Assembly: GCA_003353785.1 (NCBI GenBank)
Contig: PIVX01000020.1
Span: 1-32,473, forward strand
DNA length: 32,473 bases
Source: Gammaproteobacteria bacterium
Lineage (GTDB): Bacteria; Pseudomonadota; Gammaproteobacteria; PIVX01
Direction of reading: 5' to 3'
The notes beneath the pieces were generated by a model, which was not told where the DNA came from, did no database searches, and worked only from the letters and a program-made list of their open reading frames with translations. Of this stretch, positions 7,917 through 14,605 are shown one piece after another; position 1 is the stretch's first letter, and the number at the start of each line of letters is the position of its first letter. Made by a program: the position numbers and the translations under genes.

Positions 7917-8795
7917 GTGACTAAAATAATAGTAGCAGCAACAAATAAAGGTGGAGATGGAAAAACAAAAACAAGTATTCTTTTGGCTGAGTATCTAACA
8001 ATCATTAAGAAAAAAAGAGTTCTTGCAATAGACTTAGATCCTCAATGTAATTTCTCTCACAAATTTTTAGATATGGAAATAGATCCTGTTGAATCACAAG
8101 GTAAAATGCCCCCTATTCATCCTAGTTATACTGAAGAAAAAAAAATTAATCCGGAATGGAACGGAAGAAGCAGTATAGCTGATATATTCTATGGCGAATC
8201 TGTATTGCCGTATTCTACCCATCTTAATTTATTAGATATTGCTCCCGGATATGCAATGAAATTGCTTGAAGCAGAAGCGGTTAGAAAATCAGAGGTAAGA
8301 AACAAGGTACACCATCAATTACATTTATTTATAAGTGATCCCACTTTACAAGAAGCCTATGATATTGTATTGATTGATACTGCCCCATCAAAAGGACCAT
8401 TAACTGTTAGTGCTGTTAAAGCTGCATCCCATATAGTAATACCATCGCAGATGGAACAAAATTCTATTCATGGGATTTATGGAATGCTTCAATTATGGAA
8501 ACAAGAAGCTTTACAAAGGGACAAGAGTTATCCTCTTGAATTAATCGGCATATTGCCAAATAAGATTAGAGATGTAAATTTACATAAAGATTTATTGAAT
8601 GAGCTTAGGCAAGCAGAATTTATTGGTGATTATGTTATGGAAGATAAACTTAAATTAAGATCAATATATGCAGAGTTTGATGCAGAAGAATCTAATTCAG
8701 ACTCTATTTTTAATTTATCTGACAAAAATGTTGCTAGAGAAGAAGCTATGAAAGTATGCGATTTTATTTATAAAAAGGTATTTCCAAATGACTAA
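7917..8795 (+). CDS. parA: ParA-family partition ATPase
   Basis: A 292-residue ParA/MinD-type ATPase that would segregate the replicon by forming a dynamic nucleoid-bound gradient with ParB. The deviant Walker A is NKGGDGKTKTS (signature K11, catalytic K16); the usual KGGVGKTT has V to D and T to K changes. Walker A' is in VLAIDLDPQCNFS and Walker B in DIVLIDTAPSKGPLT. It lacks the N-terminal helix-turn-helix of type Ia ParAs. GTG start at 7917, with GGAG 11 bases upstream. It overlaps parB by 8 bp. The neighbouring Rep and iterons show it is the plasmid-type partition gene. Confidence 0.93.
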   Translation: MTKIIVAATNKGGDGKTKTSILLAEYLTIIKKKRVLAIDLDPQCNFSHKFLDMEIDPVESQGKMPPIHPSYTEEKKINPEWNGRSSIADIFYGESVLPYSTHLNLLDIAPGYAMKLLEAEAVRKSEVRNKVHHQLHLFISDPTLQEAYDIVLIDTAPSKGPLTVSAVKAASHIVIPSQMEQNSIHGIYGMLQLWKQEALQRDKSYPLELIGILPNKIRDVNLHKDLLNELRQAEFIGDYVMEDKLKLRSIYAEFDAEESNSDSIFNLSDKNVAREEAMKVCDFIYKKVFPND

Positions 8796-9798
8796 AAGGA
8801 AGAAATTCGGTATATCGAAAACTTTGACAAACAGCTTAAGCCAAACTGTTAAAGTTGCAAGTAACAACATGGGCGTACTTAGGCATGAGATTGTGCCTAT
8901 TGATCTAATTGAATTAGATCCATGTAACCCCAGGACTTTTTTGATACAGAAAGATGATATTATATCAGGCCTTGAACATAATGATTATTTATATGATAAA
9001 AAGAGGCGAGAAATTGATAGTCTTGAAAGTTTAAAGAATTCCATAATTAAGCAAGGCATATTAAATCCTGTTTGGATTTATAAATATAAGACACACTATA
9101 GATTAATAATGGGAGAAAGAAGAGTATTGGCTTCATTATTGGCAGGAAATTCAGATATCCATGCTAAGGTTTTAGAATCTAGACCTCTTGATACTAGTTT
9201 AAGATTATTGCAATGGATGGAGAATCTAGAAAGGTCTGATTTGACTCTATGGGAAAGGATTACCAATATAAACTTAATAATAGAAGCTCAGCAAAAGGAG
9301 ACGCCAGATCTAAAAGTGAATGCGACATTTATTAAAAATTTATTAGGTTGTTCTCTTCCACATGCAATGAATTATTTTGCTGTAGTATTTTGTTCTCAAG
9401 ATCTGAGAGACTCAATACAAGGTGGAAAAATAAACAATCTTGAGAAAGCAGCATTATTAGCAAATATTAATGATAAAGACGTTTTTAAAGAGGTATATAC
9501 TCTTTGTATATCTGGGGCTTCTTTGAAACACCTTCAAGCAATGATACGAACAAAAAAGCTAAAATCTCATACCAACAGTGTTCTTAGAGGTAATGTTTCT
9601 AAAGGTGCAAATTTTAAAACTATAAACCTAGGTTTTTGTAAGAGTTCCGATGTTATAAAAAAAATTACAGATATACTTTTAAAAGATAATTTGTGTGCAG
9701 AACATGCTAATTGTTTTGAAAATCTAGATTGGAGAAACAATTCTGAGATTTCCAAAGCATTTAAGTCTTTTATTGCTAAGCTTGAAGTCCAAAAATGA
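8788..9798 (+). CDS. parB: ParB-family partition protein, plasmid type
   Basis: A 336-residue ParB/RepB-like protein. The N-terminal ParB/Srx nuclease-like domain carries IDLIELDPCNPR (about residues 37-48) and the GERR box in IMGERRVLASLLAG. A central helix-turn-helix region follows (NATFIKNLLGCSLPHAMNYFAVV). A basic N-terminal extension precedes these. It binds a centromere site and stimulates ParA. The start overlaps parA by 8 bp and the end overlaps the next gene by 4 bp (ATGA), so the three are one operon. It is clearly distinct from the chromosomal-type ParB at 13629. No GC-rich parS was recognised; the iterons or the repeats after 10145 could serve. Confidence 0.88.
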   Translation: MTKRKKFGISKTLTNSLSQTVKVASNNMGVLRHEIVPIDLIELDPCNPRTFLIQKDDIISGLEHNDYLYDKKRREIDSLESLKNSIIKQGILNPVWIYKYKTHYRLIMGERRVLASLLAGNSDIHAKVLESRPLDTSLRLLQWMENLERSDLTLWERITNINLIIEAQQKETPDLKVNATFIKNLLGCSLPHAMNYFAVVFCSQDLRDSIQGGKINNLEKAALLANINDKDVFKEVYTLCISGASLKHLQAMIRTKKLKSHTNSVLRGNVSKGANFKTINLGFCKSSDVIKKITDILLKDNLCAEHANCFENLDWRNNSEISKAFKSFIAKLEVQK

Positions 9799-10145
9799 GA
9801 AAGAATGCAAGAACAACAGTAAGACTACCGCATGGAGTACGGCAAGAGATGCTTAAAAGGATAGTTCAAGAGGGTTATGGCTTGCGTGGAAAAAGTAAAT
9901 GGATTGCAGAAGCCATTGATGAGTTACTAGCTTTACCAAACTTCATTGATTATGTATTAATCGCAAATGAAATGTCCCTTCTTACAGAGCCAGAAGTTAT
10001 ACAACTACCAATATCTTTGCGTGAACGTATAGATATGGCCACTATCAATGTTAGAAGAGATCATCCTTTACTGGAAGGGGTACAGAGTTGTATAATTAGA
10101 TCAAGTATTATGCAAAAAATCTTAAGATATAAGCAACTAGATTGA
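9795..10145 (+). CDS. Small DNA-binding-like protein of the partition operon
   Basis: A 116-residue basic protein, third gene of the parAB operon, overlapping parB by 4 bp. It appears to contain two copies of a ribbon-helix-helix-like unit. The first is RTTVRLPHGVRQEMLKRIV ... KSKWIAEAI; the second is EVIQLPISLRERIDMATIN ... QSCIIRSSI. Each has an alternating beta strand, an LP turn and two helices. A tandem RHH in one chain would bind DNA without needing a partner. It may regulate the operon or copy number. The internal duplication and the RHH call are my reading of the sequence, with only moderate support. Confidence 0.7.
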   Translation: MRKNARTTVRLPHGVRQEMLKRIVQEGYGLRGKSKWIAEAIDELLALPNFIDYVLIANEMSLLTEPEVIQLPISLRERIDMATINVRRDHPLLEGVQSCIIRSSIMQKILRYKQLD

Positions 10146-10155
10146 ATTGGCTAAA

Positions 10156-10183
10156 GGTTAAGTCACTTAACCTAACTTAACCT
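10156..10183. repeat. Perfect inverted repeat plus tandem repeat after the partition operon
   Basis: GGTTAAG-TCA-CTTAACC (10156-10172) is a perfect 7-bp inverted repeat. ACTTAACCT occurs twice in tandem (10165-10173, 10175-10183), giving three phased TTAACC elements. No T-run follows, so it is more likely a protein-binding site (a centromere-like or operator site) than a terminator. Confidence 0.45.
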
Positions 10184-10199
10184 ATTGATTGTAAGCTAA

Positions 10200-10215
10200 A
10201 TGTGACATTTACAGG
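10200..10215 (-). repeat. Outlying iteron copy, inverted
   Basis: ATGTGACATTTACAGG is the reverse complement of the iteron form seen at 7676-7691 (CCTGTAAATGTCACAT), with all 16 bases identical. It lies 55 bp after the partition operon, about 2.5 kb from the main array and in opposite orientation. Confidence 0.85.
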
Positions 10216-10423
10216 AGCGTATGTTACACGTAGAACATTAATTAATAATTACCAAATATGGAGATTTTTGTTAGCATTTAGACTATATACTTCATGATAC
10301 TGTATTGCTGGTTCTGTCATTGATGAAATTTTCTATGTAATAAATATGTAACTTTGAATTATAAATAGAGATTTGTTTTTATATTTATAATGAGTTAGCA
10401 ATTGTTTTATTAACTATGCTGTA

Positions 10424-10619
10424 GAATCTTGCTCTGATGGCAGGGAATATAAGGGTTTAGCAATCAGAGGGCAATCTGCCTGAATATAATTTTTGTCGCA
10501 CAAGACCTATGGGGAGTTCAGGCAGTCGAAATATAAAATTTGTAAAGAGAAGCATTGGCACTACTGTGAAGCAGCAGCCTAGCAAGATCGCGAGGTATTG
10601 TTAAGATTCACCTTTTTTT
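10424..10619 (+). ncRNA. Structured non-coding RNA candidate
   Basis: This gene-free segment holds nested perfect stems. CTCTGAT (10432-10438) pairs with ATCAGAG (10463-10469), and CTGCCTGAA (10476-10484) pairs with TTCAGGCAG (10517-10525). End-to-end closing stems are GAATCTT (10424-10430) with AAGATTC (10603-10609), or alternatively ATCTTGCT (10426-10433) with AGCAAGAT (10581-10588). A run of seven T (10613-10619) directly follows, as at a transcript end on the plus strand. The roughly 190-base size and rod-like end pairing resemble 6S RNA, but I could not match its conserved bases, so no name is given. It is much less AT-rich than the surrounding spacer. Confidence 0.5.
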
Positions 10620-10737
10620 AGAGAGGTAGGATATTTGTTAATATAAACCATATAAGGCAAAGGTCGTACATATATATTTTAAGAGTTTCATTATGCTGCA
10701 TTATCTAAAGTCTTTATTATTCAGATTAATAGATTAT

Positions 10738-10753
10738 CCTGTAAAAGTCACAT
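10738..10753 (+). repeat. Outlying iteron copy, direct
   Basis: CCTGTAAAAGTCACAT matches the iteron consensus at every position, in the same orientation as the main array. It lies 28 bp past the 3' end of murF and about 3 kb from the array. It may mark the far edge of the plasmid-derived segment. Confidence 0.8.
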
Positions 10754-10781
10754 ATTAAAATAAACTAAGGATTATTATACT

Positions 10782-12122
10782 TTACGAAAAATACTGCACT
10801 AATGAGGAGGAGATATTCTCCATTTTTGTTTTTCTAGAACCTTTTATAAGAATGTGTGTGTTATCATGAATGTGGTGTATAAGATAATCTTTTAAGGCAT
10901 CTTGTGATGAGAAATGTTTGCTGTTATCTCCAAAATTTGAACATACAATTTTAGCAGCCTCGCCAAATGTATAGACTTGATCTATTCCTAGAGATTTGGC
11001 AAGCAATCCCATTTGAGCATGATGATACTCTGATCTATTGCCAAGCTCAGACATTTCTCCTAAAACAAGAATTTTTTTACCTATTAATGTAGATAAGTAT
11101 TTAATAGCATTAGTTACGGAATTTGGACTAGCGTTGTAAGTGTCATCAATAATTTGTATGTTATTAGATAATTCAATAGATTTTAGTCTGCCTGGTATTG
11201 ATTGTGCTGATTTTAACCCTTTAATAATATTTTTTTTAGATACTAACTTATAAGTAGCACAAATAGAAGATAAGGCATTTTCTATATTATGAATCCCTGG
11301 CATATTTAACCAAATATTATCTATTTTCTCTCCATGAACAAATGCCGAGAACGAACTGGCTTTCTCGGTTGTATTTATGTTTTCAGCATGAATGTCTCCC
11401 TCTTTTAGGCTAAAGGAAACAACCTCTAAGTGTGAAGCGGCTTGTTTAAGTTGCTCAGTTATTTCTTTTGTTTGTTGGTTTATAATTCCTATGCCTTTTG
11501 GTTTAACACCTGAGAAAATTTCTGATTTTGCCAATATTATGTTCTGAAAACTTCCAAATTCGGCTATATGTGCTTCTGATATGTTGTTTATTATGGCCAT
11601 ATTAGGAGATGTTAAATTAGATAATTTTTTTATTTCACCTAAGTGATTTGCTCCCAATTCTATCACAGCAAATTTATAACTATTATTTAATCTGCATAAG
11701 GTTAAAGGAACTCCTAAGTGGTTATTAAAGCTTTTATGTGAGTACAGCGTTTTACTGTCAAGTTTTAAAATATTTGCAATCATTTCTTTAACAGTAGTTT
11801 TCCCAGTTGAACCAGTAATTGCAATTAAATAGCCTTTGAATTTTTGTCGGCAATGGCTAGCTATTTTTGTTAATGCCTCTAGACTGTCAGGAACATACAT
11901 AAGTGGTAATGAACTAGATTTAATTTCCTGAGACACAATGGCAGCTATAGCTCCTTTACTCTCAGCGTGATTAAGAAAATCATGCCCATCTCTTTTGTCT
12001 TTGATAGCAATAAAAATATCTCCAGGCTCTATTAAACGGGAATCAATCTGGAAATTTTTAATTGGTAAAGCATGATATTTTTCATCAATCGTTAATATTT
12101 TAGCAATTTCCTCTAATGTCAT
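10782..12122 (-). CDS. murF: UDP-N-acetylmuramoyl-tripeptide--D-alanyl-D-alanine ligase
   Basis: A 446-residue cytoplasmic Mur ligase that adds D-Ala-D-Ala to UDP-MurNAc-tripeptide, the last soluble step of peptidoglycan precursor synthesis. The N-terminal domain has IDSRLIEPGDIFIAI and DGHDFL, typical of MurF/MurE. The ATP loop is ITGSTGKTTVKE (G104-T110). The central region carries SFNNHLGVPLTLCRL and AVIELGANHLGEI, and the C-terminal domain IIDDTYNASPNSV and LGEMSELG. Length matches the family and both ends look intact. It is normally in the dcw cluster; here it stands alone, about 95 bases downstream of the second fis gene with a hairpin between them. It is essential in walled bacteria, so this part of the window is probably chromosomal. 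Confidence 0.96.
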   Translation of the reverse strand: MTLEEIAKILTIDEKYHALPIKNFQIDSRLIEPGDIFIAIKDKRDGHDFLNHAESKGAIAAIVSQEIKSSSLPLMYVPDSLEALTKIASHCRQKFKGYLIAITGSTGKTTVKEMIANILKLDSKTLYSHKSFNNHLGVPLTLCRLNNSYKFAVIELGANHLGEIKKLSNLTSPNMAIINNISEAHIAEFGSFQNIILAKSEIFSGVKPKGIGIINQQTKEITEQLKQAASHLEVVSFSLKEGDIHAENINTTEKASSFSAFVHGEKIDNIWLNMPGIHNIENALSSICATYKLVSKKNIIKGLKSAQSIPGRLKSIELSNNIQIIDDTYNASPNSVTNAIKYLSTLIGKKILVLGEMSELGNRSEYHHAQMGLLAKSLGIDQVYTFGEAAKIVCSNFGDNSKHFSSQDALKDYLIHHIHDNTHILIKGSRKTKMENISSSLVQYFS

Positions 12123-12155
12123 AATAATTCACTTATATCATTTATTTAAGAGGAT

Positions 12156-12191
12156 TCCCAACCCCACGGTTAGCTTGGCGTGAGGTTGGGA
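12156..12191 (-). promoter_or_regulatory. 13-bp hairpin between fis paralogue 2 and murF
   Basis: TCCCAACCCCACG (12156-12168) faces CGTGAGGTTGGGA (12179-12191) across a 10-base loop. In the minus-strand RNA the single non-Watson-Crick position becomes a G-U pair; in the plus-strand RNA it would be an A-C mismatch, so the fold favours the minus strand. No T-run follows, so it is not a classical terminator. It could be a processing site or a partial attenuator that lowers murF expression relative to fis. Confidence 0.6.
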
Positions 12192-12217
12192 TGCTTAGAA
12201 AGATACTTAAATTAAGC

Positions 12218-12562
12218 TTATGAGGTTAGCGGTTGTTGTGTAGGTGTAAGAGATTTCACAGTATATTTATGATATAATCCTCCAACCTGAGTTGTGCCGA
12301 AATATTGTTTCAACTTGGTTCTTAAAGTCCCTCTGGCGACTCCAAGAACTTTTGCTGCTTGTACTTGATTTCCTTTTGTAAATTTCATGGCTGCCTCATA
12401 CATAGCAGCTTCTACTTCTTCAATAACTAAGGTGTGTAACCCTAAAGGGCCGTTATCCTTTATGTTGTTGAAATACAAATCAATAGCTTCTAGTACATGT
12501 TCACGAAGAGTATTTTTTGTATTGATCGAGGTTGCTTGAGGGTGTTGATTCGGAATGTCCAT
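12218..12562 (-). CDS. fis: Fis-family nucleoid-associated regulator (paralogue 2)
   Basis: A 114-residue Fis-type protein. The helix-turn-helix reads FTKGNQVQAAKVLGVARG followed by TLRTKLKQYF, and the dimerisation region LVIEEVEAAMYEAAMK precedes it. It is clearly paralogous to the protein at 4789-5103 and shares its tail motif (TTQVGGLY), then adds about 18 residues rich in Thr, Pro and Gln. ATG at 12562 with GGAGA eight bases upstream. It is transcribed in the same direction as murF and probably shares its transcript, with a hairpin in the spacer. In many gammaproteobacteria fis follows dusB; here it does not. Confidence 0.92.
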   Translation of the reverse strand: MDIPNQHPQATSINTKNTLREHVLEAIDLYFNNIKDNGPLGLHTLVIEEVEAAMYEAAMKFTKGNQVQAAKVLGVARGTLRTKLKQYFGTTQVGGLYHKYTVKSLTPTQQPLTS

Positions 12563-12776
12563 ATTAATTTCTCCTCACTGGTAGACAAAGTTAAAATCAC
12601 TTTTGTTTCCCAATTGTACAACAGGGGCTAATGCTAGAGCAATAGGGACAATCTCTCAATTCTTTGTAAGACTTTAACCTACATACACGGCTGGATTTTT
12701 ATGTTCATATTGCCACTCTAGTATAGAATATATATTTTATACTACTTTATAATTAAATGAAAAGACTTTAATTTAT

Positions 12777-13607
12777 ATGAATATTAGTAAGCAATCTTAT
12801 CTGGGGGCAAAAATTCAGTATTCAGGCACGTATAACCCAGATTTTTTATTTTCAATTAAAAGATGTCTAAATCGTAAGGGATTTGATATTGATGATTCTC
12901 TCTCATTACCATTTGCAGGTTTAGATGTTTGGAATGCTTATGAGATTTCTTGGTTGCAACAAAGCGGCAAACCTGTTGTTGCTATAGGTAAATTTATTTT
13001 TACTTGTGATTCAGAATACCTTGTGGAGTCTAAATCATTAAAGTTATATTTAAATTCTTTTAATCAAACTAAATTTGCAGATGTAGCAATAGTTAAAGAT
13101 ACTATACAAAAAGACTTATCTCTTGCAGCAGGTGCTCCGGTTGTTGTCGATTTATGTCTACTTTCTGAAGATTATATTTATAGTAAGAGATTGGAATTGA
13201 TGGAAGGGAAGTGCATAGATAAAGAAGAGATAAAAGTTACTGATTATCTACCGAATCCTAGTATTCTTAAAATAGGTAATAAAAAAACCAAAGAAAAATT
13301 GTACTCAAATTTATTAAAATCAAATTGTTTAGTAACCAATCAACCTGATTGGGCAAGTATCCAAATATCTTATATTGGTAATGAAATTGATAAAGGCAGC
13401 TTACTAAAATATATAATTTCCTATCGTGAGCATTGTGAATTTCATGAACATTGTGTGGAGCGTATATTTATGGATATAATGCGCCAATGTAGGCCATCGG
13501 CTCTATCTGTTCTTGCAAAATATACTAGAAGAGGGGGGATAGATATTAATCCATTTAGAACAAAAAATCTTCCAGTTCCTAATTTCACAAGGCATGTAAG
13601 GCAATAA
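12777..13607 (+). CDS. queF: NADPH-dependent 7-cyano-7-deazaguanine reductase
   Basis: A 276-residue two-domain QueF of the E. coli (YqcD) type, which reduces preQ0 to preQ1 in tRNA queuosine synthesis. The N-terminal T-fold half has ESKSLKLYLNSFNQTKF (residues 84-100), the substrate/NADPH-binding QueF motif. The C-terminal half has the catalytic Cys184 in LLKSNCLVTNQPDW with Asp191. Then come FHEHCVERIF and YTRRGGIDINPFR near the end. The protein ends VRQ, as the E. coli protein does. It is convergent with the downstream parB gene, 21 bases apart. No preQ1 riboswitch-like element was identified upstream. Confidence 0.96.
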   Translation: MNISKQSYLGAKIQYSGTYNPDFLFSIKRCLNRKGFDIDDSLSLPFAGLDVWNAYEISWLQQSGKPVVAIGKFIFTCDSEYLVESKSLKLYLNSFNQTKFADVAIVKDTIQKDLSLAAGAPVVVDLCLLSEDYIYSKRLELMEGKCIDKEEIKVTDYLPNPSILKIGNKKTKEKLYSNLLKSNCLVTNQPDWASIQISYIGNEIDKGSLLKYIISYREHCEFHEHCVERIFMDIMRQCRPSALSVLAKYTRRGGIDINPFRTKNLPVPNFTRHVRQ

Positions 13608-13628
13608 TTATAAAAATTCACAGACTAT

Positions 13629-14423
13629 TTATACATTATCATTAAATTTTATTTTATCCAAGATACCATCTAGTATATCAAGATTATGAAAAAAAATTGT
13701 TATGTTTCCTTTACCATTTTTATGAAATATTTTTATAGGACATCCTATATGTTCTGAAAGTCTATTCTCTAAATTTGCAGTCTCTACAGTATTTTCTTTT
13801 TTACAATTCTCTTTAGCAAGGGTGGTTTTTTTGATGAAATTTTCTAATTGTCTAACACTTAAGTGGTTTTCTATACATTCAAATGCTATTTTACATTGTT
13901 TGTTTTTTTCTAAACCAGCTATTATTTTACCATGACTTTCTGAGATTAATCCGTCGATTATCATTTTTGTAATGGGTTTGTCTAAAGAAAGTAGCCTTAG
14001 ACTATTAGTGATTTTTGTTCTTGATTTTCCCATAGTGGCAGCTATTTCTTCATGGCTATATTCAAAATTATCTATTAATTGTTGATATGCTTGCGCTTCT
14101 TCAATGGGGTTTAAATCAGTTCGGTTTAAGTTTTCTACTGCAGCTGCGGCCGCTGCTTGTTGATCGGTATAAGTATTTATTAAACAGTCTACTTTGGTTA
14201 AGCCTATTTTTTGTGCTGCTCTCCATCGTCTTTCTCCTGCAACGATCTCATAAAGTGATTTTCTAGAAATCGGTCTTACTACAATAGGTTGTAAGATGCC
14301 ATTGTTCTTTATGGAATTCCCGAGCTCTGCTATAGCTTCTTCACTAAAATGCATTCTTGGTTGAAATTTACCTCTAACAAGTTTCTCTATAGGCAGTTGT
14401 TTGAAATGAACTTTTTTATCCAT
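13629..14423 (-). CDS. parB: Chromosomal-type ParB/Spo0J partition protein
   Basis: A 264-residue ParB of the Spo0J/Noc type. It opens with QLPIEKLVRGKFQPRMHF (residues 9-26). The CTP-binding box is VAGERRWRAAQKIGL, with the helix-turn-helix in YSHEEIAATMGKSRTKITNSLRLL, then a C-terminal dimerisation domain. It would load on parS sites near the chromosome origin and form sliding clamps. It has no parA beside it, which is unusual because chromosomal parAB normally forms an operon near gidA/gidB. It differs strongly from the plasmid-type ParB at 8788. It is divergent from the RaiA-CSD gene, with about 180 bases between the starts. The alanine-rich run AAAAAA lies in the GERR domain just before VENLNR. 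Confidence 0.93.
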   Translation of the reverse strand: MDKKVHFKQLPIEKLVRGKFQPRMHFSEEAIAELGNSIKNNGILQPIVVRPISRKSLYEIVAGERRWRAAQKIGLTKVDCLINTYTDQQAAAAAAVENLNRTDLNPIEEAQAYQQLIDNFEYSHEEIAATMGKSRTKITNSLRLLSLDKPITKMIIDGLISESHGKIIAGLEKNKQCKIAFECIENHLSVRQLENFIKKTTLAKENCKKENTVETANLENRLSEHIGCPIKIFHKNGKGNITIFFHNLDILDGILDKIKFNDNV

Positions 14424-14550
14424 GGTATTCAGTATACAATAATTTTTACAAAACCTCTTTAGTTTATGTCATTCAGCCTTTAATTATATGTAATCTGTTG
14501 TTAATAAGAATATTATTAAATGTATCTTGTTGATTGGAATTTTATTATAC

Positions 14551-14578
14551 TAGTACATGTACTATAATTAGTACATGG
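14551..14578 (+). promoter_or_regulatory. Promoter with palindromic operator for the RaiA-CSD gene
   Basis: TAGTACATGTACTA (14551-14564) is a perfect 14-bp palindrome that overlaps a consensus -10 box, TATAAT (14563-14568). A third half-site, AGTACATGG, follows at 14570-14578, around the expected transcription start. The start codon is at 14606, giving a leader of about 30 bases. The arrangement fits repression by a dimeric regulator. No good -35 box is visible at standard spacing, so an activator or alternative sigma factor is possible. Confidence 0.6.
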
Positions 14579-14605
14579 AAGGGAAATGTAAAGTTGGAGG
14601 TGAAT

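Larger units (their letters stand above)
10146..10781. other. Gene-free stretch between the partition operon and murF
   Basis: About 640 bases with no protein gene. It holds the inverted/tandem repeat at 10156, two iteron copies (10200 and 10738) and the structured RNA candidate at 10424. The remainder is AT-rich without recognised features. Confidence 0.7.

Noticed and set aside
9567..9755. Minus-strand open frame inside parB
   Set aside because: Antisense to a well-supported gene, with no ribosome site or recognisable motif.
10551..10580. Resemblance of GAAGCAGCAGCC to the SRP RNA loop (GGAAGGAAGCAGCC)
   Set aside because: The GGAA tetraloop and the opposing strand are missing, and the local fold does not form SRP domain IV.
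10424..10619. Naming the structured RNA as 6S RNA (ssrS)
   Set aside because: Size and end-to-end pairing fit, but I could not match the conserved bases of the central bubble, and the usual neighbours (zapA, ygfA) are absent. It is reported as an unnamed candidate.
14534..14605. Upstream extension of the RaiA-CSD protein to 14534
   Set aside because: The extension would read through the promoter, palindrome and ribosome site. The ATG at 14606 has GGAGG at ideal spacing and begins where family members do.
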